From positions 17,383 through 81,382 of the forward strand of contig NZ_JAJAFU010000008.1 of the NCBI RefSeq assembly GCF_020480685.1: 64,000 nucleotides of DNA, read 5' to 3'. The number at the start of each line of letters is the position of its first letter. Position 1 is the stretch's first letter. This document shows, piece after piece, positions 36,977 to 46,225 of the stretch. Below the pieces are notes generated by a model. It was not told the origin of the DNA. It ran no database searches and saw only the letters and a program-made list of their open reading frames with translations. Both the position numbers and the translations under genes were made by a program. The stretch comes from Deferrivibrio essentukiensis. Lineage in GTDB: Bacteria; Chrysiogenota; Deferribacteres; Deferribacterales; Deferrivibrionaceae.

Positions 36977-38161
36977 TTACTTTTTATTATAATAAGGTGA
37001 CATTTCACACAATCTTGTAACAATGGTAGGTGTCACCTCTATTACCTTATCTATATCTTCTTCAGTAATATATTTTGACATAGAAAAAGTCATTGAGCCT
37101 GCACAAATATCATTTGGCACACCCACTGCGGTTAATACATGGGAAGCAGCCAAATCGTCTTCATCCTCAGCCAAAATATTTGAAGAGCACGCAGAACCGC
37201 TTGCACCGTAGATATTATTCAAAGAATACCACAACAACAGAGATTCCCCTTCAATATATTCTATCCAAAAACTTACATGACCTGGCAATCTTTTTGATTT
37301 GTCCCCAGTAATATGCAAAAAGTCAAACATACCTTCAAGGGATGCCATTAACTTTTTCCCAAGAGCTTGCATTTTTGGGATATATGTATCCATCTCATCT
37401 TTAGCTATTCTCGCGGCCTCTCCCAAACCTACAATACCTGCCACATTTTCTGAGCCACTTCTATATCCGTTTTCCTGAAAGCCACCATCAAACAATGGGG
37501 TTAGTTTTACTTCTTTATTTACGTAAAGTGCACCAGTACCTCGTGGTCCGTAAAAGTTTTGTCCCGCAAGTGAAAGCAGATCACAATTAAAATCCTTTAC
37601 GCTTACTTTTTGATGACCGACAGAAGCAACCGCATCTACATGATAAATAACCCCTTTCTCCTTACAAATCTGACCGATTGCAGCCGAATCTTGAATCGTC
37701 CCTATTTCAGGGTTAGCAGACATAATGGATACTAAAAGCGTATCATCCGTAATTGACTTTTTCAAATCATCAAGATTTATCTGCCCATTGTTATCAACCT
37801 TAAGCTTTGTGATTTTATAGCCCTCATTTAAAAGCTTTATACAGGTATTTTGAACTGAGAAGTGTTCTATCTCACTTATAATTATATGTTTTTTATCTTT
37901 ATAATTATCATTTAATGCCAAACCCTTTATGGCCATATTGTTTGATTCTGTGCCACACGAAGTAAACACTATTTCATCAGGTGTAGCATCTATAAGATTT
38001 GCTACATGCTCCCTTGCTTCGTTTACCGCTTCAAAAGCTTCCCTACCCAACGGGTAAAAATGTGCGCTCGGATTCCCGTATTTTTCTTTTAGAAACGGAA
38101 TCATCTTTTCAACTACACGCTCATCCGGCTTAGTCCCTGCCACATTATCAAGATAAATCAT
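36977..38161 (-). CDS. NifS/IscS-family cysteine desulfurase homologue lacking the PLP lysine
   Basis: 394 residues, clearly NifS-like: DNVAGTKPDERVVE, FTSCGTESNNMAIKG, YHVDAVASVGH and the sulfur-carrying Cys325 loop GSACSSN. The Schiff-base lysine, normally in a SGHK or SAHK motif, is missing: the codons read SLAGQNFYGPRG with Asn202 (codon 37556-37558) in its place. Covalent PLP binding and normal desulfurase chemistry are therefore doubtful. A similar lysine-less IscS is known from Archaeoglobus fulgidus, paired with IscU. Frame is intact and the gene has a good SD, so it looks functional, perhaps as a structural or sulfide-using partner of IscU. Confidence 0.9.
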   Translation of the reverse strand: MIYLDNVAGTKPDERVVEKMIPFLKEKYGNPSAHFYPLGREAFEAVNEAREHVANLIDATPDEIVFTSCGTESNNMAIKGLALNDNYKDKKHIIISEIEHFSVQNTCIKLLNEGYKITKLKVDNNGQINLDDLKKSITDDTLLVSIMSANPEIGTIQDSAAIGQICKEKGVIYHVDAVASVGHQKVSVKDFNCDLLSLAGQNFYGPRGTGALYVNKEVKLTPLFDGGFQENGYRSGSENVAGIVGLGEAARIAKDEMDTYIPKMQALGKKLMASLEGMFDFLHITGDKSKRLPGHVSFWIEYIEGESLLLWYSLNNIYGASGSACSSNILAEDEDDLAASHVLTAVGVPNDICAGSMTFSMSKYITEEDIDKVIEVTPTIVTRLCEMSPYYNKK

Positions 38162-38162
38162 C

Positions 38163-38918
38163 TTATTCTCCTATATTAAATTTTATTTTTTCTGTAATTT
38201 GCTCAGATATCAATTTTAAGTAATCAGCCACTACTGTAGCCCTTTCATCATCCATAAGATAAATTTTGTGAGTCCTGTCATGCAATATACCTGAAAGAGC
38301 AATCTCCTCTTCCAAATAGTCGCTATAAATTTCCACATTGAAAGGCTTAAAAATATCAATAATCATATATGTGGAAAAAGGTAAAAGTCTCAAATCAAAG
38401 TTAGATATTATTGTATCACTAAACCTTGAAATATACTCTTTCAATCCATTCTGCCCAAACCCCATTCCTAAAATTGCATTAAAAGGGATAGAGCTTTTGA
38501 GTATTTTTGGCTCGGTATTACCAAAAGTAAATATATCCTTAGTCTGATTTACCAAATCATCTATCCCTGCCTTACCAAATATACAGGTAGGATAATATAT
38601 ATTCCCTTTTATCACATCCAAAGAATCACCAAAGTACTTTTCCAAAAGATAAACACTCGGCTCGACTATATCTTCTGTATTGTTATAGTAATTTTTTACA
38701 ACCCCAGTCAGGTCTAAAACTGTTCCATTATAATTTTTGATAAAATTCACCAGTTTTTCGTTAAAATCACTTAAAACTATAAACACATCATACGCTGTAA
38801 CATCCTTAATCTCTTCCTCATCTGCTATTAGCTCAAGGATAAAATTACTGTCAGATGTAAACTCTTCTAACTCTTTAAACAAAAAATTATCTTTACTAAA
38901 CACACCAATATTTTTCAT
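38163..38918 (-). CDS. Unassigned protein, possible degenerate aspartate-semialdehyde dehydrogenase-like fold
   Basis: 251 residues, no signal peptide or membrane helix. I do not recognise it with confidence. The N-terminal part looks Rossmann-like (KNIGVFSKDNFLFKEL... TVLDLTGVV) and a central SSIPFNAILGMG recalls the FNVIP segment of aspartate-semialdehyde dehydrogenases, but the glycine-rich NADP motif and the catalytic Cys context are not evident. One base separates it from nifS, so it is co-expressed with the iron-sulfur genes. Function unknown. Confidence 0.6.
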   Translation of the reverse strand: MKNIGVFSKDNFLFKELEEFTSDSNFILELIADEEEIKDVTAYDVFIVLSDFNEKLVNFIKNYNGTVLDLTGVVKNYYNNTEDIVEPSVYLLEKYFGDSLDVIKGNIYYPTCIFGKAGIDDLVNQTKDIFTFGNTEPKILKSSIPFNAILGMGFGQNGLKEYISRFSDTIISNFDLRLLPFSTYMIIDIFKPFNVEIYSDYLEEEIALSGILHDRTHKIYLMDDERATVVADYLKLISEQITEKIKFNIGE

Positions 38919-38976
38919 TTTAATACCTTTTTAGTCTTTTTTAGAAAATATACAATTAAGACAAAAAAATCAATGA

Positions 38977-39840
38977 TTATTTTTCAAAAACAAGGGTGTC
39001 ATTATCATTAACATAAAAATATAGATTTTTCAGTGGTTGCCTATAATCACCAAGCCCTTGAATAACCTGATCTTTATATTTTATTGTCACTGCCGCAGCA
39101 TTTCCAATATCAAGCTTAAATGAATTATCAAAACCTATATTCTTAACCAAATCTTTTTCTGCTATAAAGTCATAGTCAGTCTTATTGTCTGCTTTTAAAT
39201 GAATCCAACATATATCATTAAATAATAAGCTTACAATTTTACTGGCCTTCTTTTCTTTATCCTGCTCTTTTTTAAACACTTCCTTGGCAATTATTTCAGG
39301 GTCTATTTTAACCTCATTACTTTTTGTATTTGCTGAGACATTGTCAATACTTGCGGCACTACTATTATCCAAACTCTTATTGTCTTTACTGATATTATCT
39401 GTTACAATACGCTCCTGCATAACGTTATCCGTTTTGTTTATTACCTCTTTTGTCGAATCTTTTTTATATAATAAAAAAATTATCAGTGAGATTACAATGA
39501 TCACACCAATAGCTATAAAAAACACCTTGTAAAAATTACTGCTGCTGTTAGAAGTATTGCTTTGTTCAGATTCAACAATACCCGCCTTTTTCTTTCCAAA
39601 GTCTTCCTTTGAAAACTCTTCCTTAAAAATATTCTCAATCTCTTCAACATTTAATTTCAGAAAAGATGCATAATTTCTGATAAATCCAAAAGCATGGGCA
39701 TATGAAGGGAGCTTTTCTATCTCCCCACTTTCAATCAAATTTAGAAAATTTGTGCTTATTTTTGTCTTTTTAGAAATATCTTCTAAGTTAAGACCCTGTT
39801 TTTCCCTTTCTTGTTTTAAAATTTCAGAGACTTTACTCAT
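38977..39840 (-). CDS. RodZ-like membrane protein with N-terminal HTH
   Basis: 287 residues: cytoplasmic HTH_25 domain (residues 5-70, ILKQEREKQGLNLEDISKKTKISTNFL), one membrane helix (about 106-124), a low-complexity Asn/Ser/Lys linker, and a C-terminal periplasmic domain of the DUF4115 type. This is the RodZ layout, linking MreB to the cell wall. mreB is not in the window. It starts within the end of the TPR lipoprotein gene (ATGAGTAA overlap). Confidence 0.85.
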   Translation of the reverse strand: MSKVSEILKQEREKQGLNLEDISKKTKISTNFLNLIESGEIEKLPSYAHAFGFIRNYASFLKLNVEEIENIFKEEFSKEDFGKKKAGIVESEQSNTSNSSSNFYKVFFIAIGVIIVISLIIFLLYKKDSTKEVINKTDNVMQERIVTDNISKDNKSLDNSSAASIDNVSANTKSNEVKIDPEIIAKEVFKKEQDKEKKASKIVSLLFNDICWIHLKADNKTDYDFIAEKDLVKNIGFDNSFKLDIGNAAAVTIKYKDQVIQGLGDYRQPLKNLYFYVNDNDTLVFEK

Positions 39841-40597
39841 TGTATATACCCATCTTCATCAAGTAAGACTTTGCTTCATCTGCAAATTTGGTATTATTCT
39901 TGGCATCAATTACTTCTGAAAAATATTTAGCTGCTTCCTGGTATTTTCCATTGTCATAATAAAATTTTCCAGCTTCAAGTTTAAGGTCCAAATAATCAGG
40001 ATTTATCATAATAGAAGTCAAAAGAGTCCTTTCAGCATCATCAATCTTGCCTGAAAACAGATAGCTTCTGTAAAGCAATAAGGTTGGCGCCACTACCTTT
40101 GGATTTGTCTTTACGGTTACTTCCAGATATTGTGCTGCCTCTTCGTATCTTTTCAGATTAAATAGCGCAAGACCTATATTGTAATTTACAAGGGACGCTG
40201 AAGGGTAACCAGGGTCGTTTAATACAATCTTCCATTGCTTAATAGCCTCTTCAAGTTTCCCTTCTGAAGCCAATATTGAGGCATATGTATTTATATACTC
40301 AGATTCCTTCGGATTAAGCTCTAACGCCTTTTGAATATTGTGCTTTGCATCGGCAATACGATTTCTTTTTATATAAAATGTAGATAAAGCATAATAAATT
40401 CTATCATTTTTAGGGTCGATAGCCAATGCCTTTTCAAACTCACCCACAGCCAGATAATCCTTATCAGTATTTAGATATGCAAGCCCCATCTTAAAGTGAA
40501 ATTCGGCAATAACCTCATCACTTACACTGGAATTAGGAGATTTTGATGCACAACCTATCAATAAAATCACAACAAATAAACTAAATATTTTTTTCAT
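39833..40597 (-). CDS. TPR lipoprotein (PilF/TapA-like)
   Basis: 254 residues. Signal peptide with lipobox LLIGCAS (Cys16), then about six tetratricopeptide repeats (YLAVGEFEKALAIDPKNDRIYYALS and similar). This matches type IV pilus biogenesis lipoproteins of the PilF/PilW kind in form, but TPR lipoproteins have many roles and no pilus gene is nearby. Overlaps coaX upstream by 17 bases and the RodZ-like gene downstream. Confidence 0.8.
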   Translation of the reverse strand: MKKIFSLFVVILLIGCASKSPNSSVSDEVIAEFHFKMGLAYLNTDKDYLAVGEFEKALAIDPKNDRIYYALSTFYIKRNRIADAKHNIQKALELNPKESEYINTYASILASEGKLEEAIKQWKIVLNDPGYPSASLVNYNIGLALFNLKRYEEAAQYLEVTVKTNPKVVAPTLLLYRSYLFSGKIDDAERTLLTSIMINPDYLDLKLEAGKFYYDNGKYQEAAKYFSEVIDAKNNTKFADEAKSYLMKMGIYNE

Positions 40598-41351
40598 AAA
40601 TTAACCTCAACCCGTTTAATGTTAAATTAGGTTCGTATATTTTTAAGTATTTTGAGTCATCTATAAAAATACTTCCTAATCCCCCGGTTGCAACTATATT
40701 GACATGCTTTCCTTTAAATTGCTCATCAATTACCCTTTCAATGATACCATCCACTACAGACAAGTAGCCAAAATATATTCCAGACTTAATAGAATTGATA
40801 GTGCTGTTACCAACAACTCTGCTGCACTTTTCTATCTCTACTTCAGGTAATTTGGCTGTTTTGCTTCTCAATATACTTGCTGAAAGTTTTATCCCTGGGT
40901 ATATGATTCCACCGAGATATTCGGAACGTTCATTTACCACGTCAAAGGTAGTTGCCGTACCAAAGTCCACTACAATCACTGGGGTGCCATATTGCTCTAT
41001 TGCGGCCACAGCGTTTACAACCCTATCAGCACCAACCTCTTTAGGATTTTCAAGTTTTATTTTAAGGCCCGTCTTTACACCAGGTCCAATTACAAGAGGC
41101 TCCAAATCAAAATACTTTCTCGATAATTTAGAAAAAGTATATATCAGCTGTGGAACAACACTTGAAATCACAACACTATCTATCTTTTTACTGTCTATCC
41201 CCTGTCCGTTTAAAAGTAAAAGAACAGTTGCAGCATACTCATCTGTTGTCCTTAATACATCAGTTGCCAACCTGAAATTAGAAACCAACTCTTCACCTTC
41301 AAATACACCAATCACAATATTAGTATTACCAATATCAACTGCAAAAATCAT
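40581..41351 (-). CDS. coaX: Type III pantothenate kinase
   Basis: First step of coenzyme A synthesis. 256 residues with the ASKHA-fold phosphate motif AVDIGNTNIVIGVFEG, the GADRVVNAVAA segment, VVDFGTATTFDVV and ATGGLGS near the C-terminus; all typical of CoaX. Overlaps birA by 17 bases; a birA-coaX pair is very common. Confidence 0.95.
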   Translation of the reverse strand: MIFAVDIGNTNIVIGVFEGEELVSNFRLATDVLRTTDEYAATVLLLLNGQGIDSKKIDSVVISSVVPQLIYTFSKLSRKYFDLEPLVIGPGVKTGLKIKLENPKEVGADRVVNAVAAIEQYGTPVIVVDFGTATTFDVVNERSEYLGGIIYPGIKLSASILRSKTAKLPEVEIEKCSRVVGNSTINSIKSGIYFGYLSVVDGIIERVIDEQFKGKHVNIVATGGLGSIFIDDSKYLKIYEPNLTLNGLRLIYEKNI

Positions 41352-42099
41352 AACCGATATCTCCGCTGTATAATACCCTTTCTATACCAGATTTATCTGA
41401 TACAATCAAGCCACCATAATCATTTATTCCCTTTTCAATAAATATATTTTTTTTATTATCCACTGTCACTGATATCTCTTTGTTCAAACAACATGAATAA
41501 AAAGCCCACAATTTTTTTAAGTCTATAAAATTATTTTTAAGTTGCTCTATTTTTATTTCCAACTCATTCACAAGCTCAGCAAGCAATATTTCTCGTGATA
41601 AATCTTTGCCGGAAACAATCTTTAGCGAGGTAGCTATATCTTTCAACACATCTTCAAAATGAGTGTTATTTACATTGATACCTATGCCAAATATTACTTT
41701 TTCAAGATGATTACCGCTAAATTTTGTTTCAATAAGTATTCCACCGGCCTTTTTGTTATTAACCATAATATCATTTGGCCATTTTAAGTAACAATCAGCA
41801 TATTTCCTCAGCACATCGCATACGGCATAGCCGATAATGATGTTTAGCTGCAGAAGATTTTCAGGCTTTATATCCCCTAACACACATGAAAAATAAATAT
41901 TTTGGTCACTGATACTACTCCACTTGCGGTTACTTCTCCCCTTCCCTTTTATTTGCATATCAGCAAACACAATACTCCCATAAGGCAGTTTATTTTCAAT
42001 TGCATAGGTATTGGTGGAGTCAATACTTTGGAAATAGAGAAAATTTCTCCCAAGTTTTTGTGTATTTAAAGTTGCAAAATAAAGATTTTTATCAAACAT
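41335..42099 (-). CDS. birA: Biotin-[acetyl-CoA-carboxylase] ligase
   Basis: 254 residues, catalytic domain only, without the N-terminal HTH of E. coli BirA, so it should not act as a repressor. Motifs: KGRSNRKWSS (biotinyl-AMP loop, GRGRxxRxW-like) and LKWPNDIMVNNKKAGGILIE. Attaches biotin to carboxylase carrier proteins. Overlaps the receiver gene upstream by eight bases and coaX downstream. Confidence 0.94.
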   Translation of the reverse strand: MFDKNLYFATLNTQKLGRNFLYFQSIDSTNTYAIENKLPYGSIVFADMQIKGKGRSNRKWSSISDQNIYFSCVLGDIKPENLLQLNIIIGYAVCDVLRKYADCYLKWPNDIMVNNKKAGGILIETKFSGNHLEKVIFGIGINVNNTHFEDVLKDIATSLKIVSGKDLSREILLAELVNELEIKIEQLKNNFIDLKKLWAFYSCCLNKEISVTVDNKKNIFIEKGINDYGGLIVSDKSGIERVLYSGDIGYDFCS

Positions 42100-42445
42100 T
42101 AACGTATTTTTTTACTGTATTCTTCAGCTCTGTCAAATCAGCTCCTTTGATAACAAGCTCTACATTTTTATACTTTTTATAATCATCTATATCATAAGGA
42201 TTTGCTGTATACAATATTACAGGAACATCTACATCAACCTTTTTTATTTCTTCAAGGACTTTTTTGCCATCAACTTTTGGCATTCTTATATCAAGAATTA
42301 CCAAATCTATATTCTCCTCACTAAAGCTTATAAGAGCTTCTTCGCCATCAACAGCTGTAATCGTATTAAAACCTAACTCACAAAATTCATCCCTCAGCAA
42401 CAGCCTTATGTTACTGTCATCATCAACAATAAGCACAGTAATCAC
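42092..42445 (-). CDS. Single-domain response regulator
   Basis: 117 residues, a receiver domain alone (VLIVDDDSN acidic pocket, phospho-Asp in LVILDIRMPK near residue 53, and Thr/Lys switch positions YTAN... VIKGAD). The start is GTG at 42445, eight bases after a strong GGAGG. The lysine region reads VIKGAD instead of the usual KP, a small departure. It lies between the HD-GYP gene and birA; a role in CheY- or Spo0F-like relay is inferred. Confidence 0.88.
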   Translation of the reverse strand: MITVLIVDDDSNIRLLLRDEFCELGFNTITAVDGEEALISFSEENIDLVILDIRMPKVDGKKVLEEIKKVDVDVPVILYTANPYDIDDYKKYKNVELVIKGADLTELKNTVKKYVNV

Positions 42446-42458
42446 AATTCCTCCTAAC

Positions 42459-43895
42459 CTAAATATGATTGTATATTTGTTTATCTATAAAAAATCTTAC
42501 AATATCTTTGTCAAGCTTATTATTTTCTGCTTCTTCCTGAATTATTTTCAAAGCAACATCCACAGAAACAGCCTTTTTATAAGGTCTATCCTTTGCTGTC
42601 AAGGCGTCAAAAATATCTGCCACAGCCATAATTCTACCATAAATATGTATTTCTTCCCCTTTCAACCCAAACGGATAGCCGGTGCCATCGATTTTTTCAT
42701 GGTGCATACAGGCAATTTTAGGAACATCTTTCAATTTTTGCGTCCAAGGTATTTTATTTAAATAGTCATATGTATGATAAACGTGAGATTCAATCTCTTT
42801 CCTTTCCTCTTCAGTAAGAGTCCCCCTCTTGACAGATAAACAGCTGTACTCTGCATCTTCAAGCAATTTGATTTCCTCTCCATTTATCCCTTTAAAAGCA
42901 TAGTTTGCACACTCTTTTAAATCATTGCCTATATCTGAATCCAAGACGGTAGGTTCATTAGCCTTCAGTACACTCTCATAATAACTAACAAGCTTATTAT
43001 ATGCATCTTCAGAAGTAGATTTAGCAACACACATAGCATATAAAAACTTATATTTGATAGCCTCAAGCTTATCAGGAAAAAGTTTCTTTGGCTTATTTAA
43101 CACATATTCCCTAACACCTATTTTCCCAAAATCATGGAGTAAACAAGAATATCTCAAAAGTGTCACATCGTCAGGAGTCATCTTAAAATCAGGGAAACTG
43201 ACATCATCCTTATCCATCTCTTCGGCAATTTTCATTGTAATTTTTGTCACCCTGTCTGTATGTCCTCTTGTCACAGGGTCTCTTGCTTCTATTGCTTGAA
43301 TGCTTGCGGTAATAAATCCGTCCCACATCCTTTCTATATCCCCATACAGTATGCTGTTTTCAAGAGCTACCGCTACAATGCCGCTTAAAGAATATAAAAT
43401 ACTTATATCTTCAGCACTAAAAGGGATAATAACATCGTCTACATTAGAAGAGGTTAATTTTACTTTTTCAACCTTCCTGTTAATAAGTTGCAGTACACCT
43501 ATCAAATCCTTATTAATATTTAACAGGGGGATTGATAGTACAGATTTGGTGCGATATCCCGACATTTTATCAAAATCTACATTAAACTTGTATGGTTTAT
43601 TTGTGTCAATATAGTAAACGTCTTCAACATGAACAACCTCCTTCATGAGGCCTGAATAGCTTGCAATACTCTTTTCATCCAGAGGTATACTAAATTCCTT
43701 GTAGCTCACATCGATAGAATCATTTTGAATATATTTAAAAACAAGTGAATCATCCTCGCTGTTATATATAAAAATGCTGCCGGCATCACAAATAACCAAA
43801 TCTCTAAGCAGCATTAAAGTATTTTCCATCAATGCATCTAAATCTCTTATACTAACCAAAGACTGCACAATCTTAATTATCTTGTCGTTATTCAT
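42459..43895 (-). CDS. GAF + HD-GYP c-di-GMP phosphodiesterase
   Basis: 478 residues: an N-terminal GAF domain (about 10-180) and a C-terminal HD-GYP domain. Catalytic motifs are complete: LLHDFGKIG and HHEKIDGTGYPFGLKGEEI, then VADIFDALTAKDRPYK. An insertion of about 90 residues (around 270-370, containing FLYAMCVAKSTSEDAY) separates the HD and GYP parts, longer than in the compact form. It should degrade c-di-GMP, opposing the cyclase at 23429-24751. A single-domain receiver follows 13 bases downstream. Confidence 0.9.
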   Translation of the reverse strand: MNNDKIIKIVQSLVSIRDLDALMENTLMLLRDLVICDAGSIFIYNSEDDSLVFKYIQNDSIDVSYKEFSIPLDEKSIASYSGLMKEVVHVEDVYYIDTNKPYKFNVDFDKMSGYRTKSVLSIPLLNINKDLIGVLQLINRKVEKVKLTSSNVDDVIIPFSAEDISILYSLSGIVAVALENSILYGDIERMWDGFITASIQAIEARDPVTRGHTDRVTKITMKIAEEMDKDDVSFPDFKMTPDDVTLLRYSCLLHDFGKIGVREYVLNKPKKLFPDKLEAIKYKFLYAMCVAKSTSEDAYNKLVSYYESVLKANEPTVLDSDIGNDLKECANYAFKGINGEEIKLLEDAEYSCLSVKRGTLTEEERKEIESHVYHTYDYLNKIPWTQKLKDVPKIACMHHEKIDGTGYPFGLKGEEIHIYGRIMAVADIFDALTAKDRPYKKAVSVDVALKIIQEEAENNKLDKDIVRFFIDKQIYNHI

Positions 43896-44001
43896 CCAAA
43901 GCCCTTTAGCATTTTCACATATTATAACAGGTAGATTTAAAGATTGCGATAAAAATAAAAAGTTTTAATTAAAAAACGTAAAAAAAGACTTAGATCAAAT
44001 T

Positions 44002-44064
44002 CAAAACGTTGCACCTTGAAGTCAGAACTTTGAACCTAAAACGTAGAACATAGAACATTGAACT
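44002..44064. repeat. Degenerate short-period repeat (AACRTTGAAC-like units)
   Basis: Within the 170-base gap between the HD-GYP and LUD genes, short units recur: AAAACGTTGCAC, CCTTGAAG, GAACTTTGAACC, AAAACGTAGAAC, ATAGAAC, ATTGAAC. Spacing is irregular, about 7-12 bases. It resembles the drifting GTTCAA/TTGAAC arrays seen in intergenic spacers of some bacteria. No open frame or hairpin explains it. The rest of the gap shows nothing I can name. Confidence 0.5.
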
Positions 44065-44065
44065 C

Positions 44066-44710
44066 TCAATAACCAAGATTTTCGCCAATGATAATAATCT
44101 CTATATCACTAAAATTGGGCTTCTTTTCAATTATTGTTGTAACTCTGCAAATTCTCTGCGGACTGTTACAGTCTGAACAAACTCCGGTCACTGCACAAGG
44201 AGTATTCACATTCAGCCTTTTTGTGTTCATAGGTGAAGCGATTTCTTTTATTCTGCTTAATCCTGCATTTACATCTTTAACAATTTTATTAACGCCTGCA
44301 AGTACCAATGTTTTTTTAGGCCCAAAAATCATTGCTGCAACTCTGTTCCCTACCCCATCAGTATTTATTAGCTTTCCATCTTTTGTGAGGGCATTTGTTG
44401 ATGTAATAAAAAGGTCACAAGTAAGCTGTCTTTTTCGAATTTCCAGCTTTTCTTCGGGTGAAAGTGAGCCAATATTGTGATTTAATATCTCTTTCCCTTT
44501 TGCCTTAAGCAGCTCATCAAGTTTTAAATCGTGCAGTACAGTCATAGAACCGCCAAAACCGATTCTGTTGAAATCTTGGGCAATAGACTCGATGTATTTA
44601 AGGGCAGTTTCAGATTTTTCAAAATAAGATGCCTTAAATCCATTCTTTTCAAGATTTTCAATTGTTAAAGAAGCTGTTCGCTCGTTAAACCACTTTTTAA
44701 CAATCTCCAT
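44066..44710 (-). CDS. LUD-domain protein (LutC-like, DUF162)
   Basis: 214 residues. Matches the lactate-utilisation LUD fold: FGGSMTVLHDLKLDELL, LFITSTNALTKDGKLINTDGVGNRVAAMIFGPKKTLVLAGVNKIV. The C-terminal part has cysteines in TPCAVTGVCSDCNSPQRICR that could bind a metal or cluster. Family members are often linked to L-lactate oxidation (LutABC) but stand-alone copies are of unknown function; no lutA or lutB is nearby. Confidence 0.88.
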   Translation of the reverse strand: MEIVKKWFNERTASLTIENLEKNGFKASYFEKSETALKYIESIAQDFNRIGFGGSMTVLHDLKLDELLKAKGKEILNHNIGSLSPEEKLEIRKRQLTCDLFITSTNALTKDGKLINTDGVGNRVAAMIFGPKKTLVLAGVNKIVKDVNAGLSRIKEIASPMNTKRLNVNTPCAVTGVCSDCNSPQRICRVTTIIEKKPNFSDIEIIIIGENLGY

Positions 44711-44721
44711 ATCGCCCCTAC

Positions 44722-45405
44722 CTAAGATTTAATTTGAGCAGTCAACTCTGCATAGTTTTGCATAACTTTGTAGTAATAAAATTTTGGGATTCGTCTCCCT
44801 CTGCCTAAATATTTGTAAATATTTCTTGGTCCCAAATTATAAGCAGCTATAGCCACTTCCTCATTTCCGTTAAATTTGGATAAAAGATAATTGTAATAAT
44901 TTATTCCAAGTCTGATATTTGTGACAGGGTCAAATATCTCTTTCTTATTCTCTACAAATAAATCATCAACTTTTTCAGATATATAATATGCCGTATCAGG
45001 CAGCAGTTGCATAAGGCCTATGGCACCCTTCCTTGAAACCGACTTATAATTAAATGAGCTTTCAGTCTTTATGATTGCAAGCATAAGATAAGGGTCAAGA
45101 TTATTCTTTGCAGATTCCTCAACAATAGAATAAGCTATATCTGTAATTGTATACTTACTATATTGTGTATCAAACTGCTCAATTAACTCACTTATCCTTT
45201 GCACATCAAGATAAAAATTTAATAATTTTAAAGTACTCTCAAGCTCATTTTGAAGCTTTGAGTATTTTTTATTTAAACTTTCAGAATAAGTTACGTAACT
45301 GTTTACTTTTCTAACAAGATAAAAATTAAATGCCATTGAAAATAAAGCTATTGATACGCTTAATATAAATACTACATTAACATACATTTTAAAAGTTTTC
45401 TTCAC
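44722..45405 (-). CDS. Membrane-anchored lytic transglycosylase (SLT domain)
   Basis: 227 residues: N-terminal membrane helix, a short coiled coil, then a soluble lytic transglycosylase domain with the catalytic Glu in KTESSFNYKSVSRKGAIGLMQLLPDTA and AAYNLGPRNIYKYLGRG. Cuts peptidoglycan in the periplasm. Start taken as GTG at 45405, six bases after GAGGTG; the in-frame TTG at 45426 lacks an SD. Confidence 0.9.
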   Translation of the reverse strand: MKKTFKMYVNVVFILSVSIALFSMAFNFYLVRKVNSYVTYSESLNKKYSKLQNELESTLKLLNFYLDVQRISELIEQFDTQYSKYTITDIAYSIVEESAKNNLDPYLMLAIIKTESSFNYKSVSRKGAIGLMQLLPDTAYYISEKVDDLFVENKKEIFDPVTNIRLGINYYNYLLSKFNGNEEVAIAAYNLGPRNIYKYLGRGRRIPKFYYYKVMQNYAELTAQIKS

Positions 45406-45538
45406 TAAAAACACCTCAAAGCGCAATATTCAGATTTATATGAAAGGGGAAACACCCCAAATAGTTGAATTTGATTTTTGTGAAAAAATATACTACTTTT
45501 AAAAAAAAGCAAGCAATTATTTGCTAAGTGAGCATAAC

Positions 45539-46225
45539 ATGTTGAAGTTAAAAGAACTTTATTTTGGAAAGTTTCTAAAAAGGTATAAAAGATTCTTTGT
45601 AGATATTTTATTTGGTGATGAAGTTATTACCCTTCATAATCCAAACACCGGCTCTATGAAGACCATTTTAGAAAGGGATAGTTTGGTTGCTTTCAGCATA
45701 TCTGATAACCAAAAAAGAAAATTAAAATATACAATGGAAGGGATCAAGGTAAAAAATCATTGGTTTTACACAAACACTATAGCTGTCAATAAAATTGTAG
45801 AAGCTGCAATATATGACAATGAAATATCAGAATTTAGCGGTTTTCATTCTGTTAAGCGGGAATTTAAGTACAAAGATAGCAGAATTGATTTTATGGTAAA
45901 ACTTAAAAATGGTAAAAATGCACTTATAGAAGTAAAAAATGTTACTATGTTTGATAATGACTTTGCATATTTTCCAGATGCTACTACAACAAGAGGCCTG
46001 AAGCATTTAAATACATTGTCTGAATCAATTACAGACGGATTTATACCTTATATGCTTTATGTAATACAATCACCAAATGACAAGTTCAAGTGTGCAGATT
46101 TTATTGATAAAGATTATTGTAACAAATTGAAAGAACTAAAGGAAATAATCAATGTAATCGTGTACAAAAATATTTTTAAGCCTGAAAAAAGCTTATGCTA
46201 TTTGGAAAAACTAAATCAACCCTAA
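45539..46225 (+). CDS. sfsA: SfsA family protein
   Basis: About 228 residues with the family pattern: RRF-like start (LKRYKRFFVDILFG), HNPNTGSM, a PD-(D/E)xK-like core IDFMVKLKNGKNALIEVKNVT and FPDATTTRGLKHL. SfsA binds DNA and was linked to sugar fermentation regulation in E. coli; its exact biochemical role is unsettled. ATG 45539 used; upstream TTG 45521 is possible. Its 3' end overlaps the convergent holA gene by 15 bases. Confidence 0.9.
   Translation: MLKLKELYFGKFLKRYKRFFVDILFGDEVITLHNPNTGSMKTILERDSLVAFSISDNQKRKLKYTMEGIKVKNHWFYTNTIAVNKIVEAAIYDNEISEFSGFHSVKREFKYKDSRIDFMVKLKNGKNALIEVKNVTMFDNDFAYFPDATTTRGLKHLNTLSESITDGFIPYMLYVIQSPNDKFKCADFIDKDYCNKLKELKEIINVIVYKNIFKPEKSLCYLEKLNQP

Noticed and set aside
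44002..44064. CRISPR-like array
   Set aside because: Units are too short and irregular, with no constant spacer length and no cas genes.
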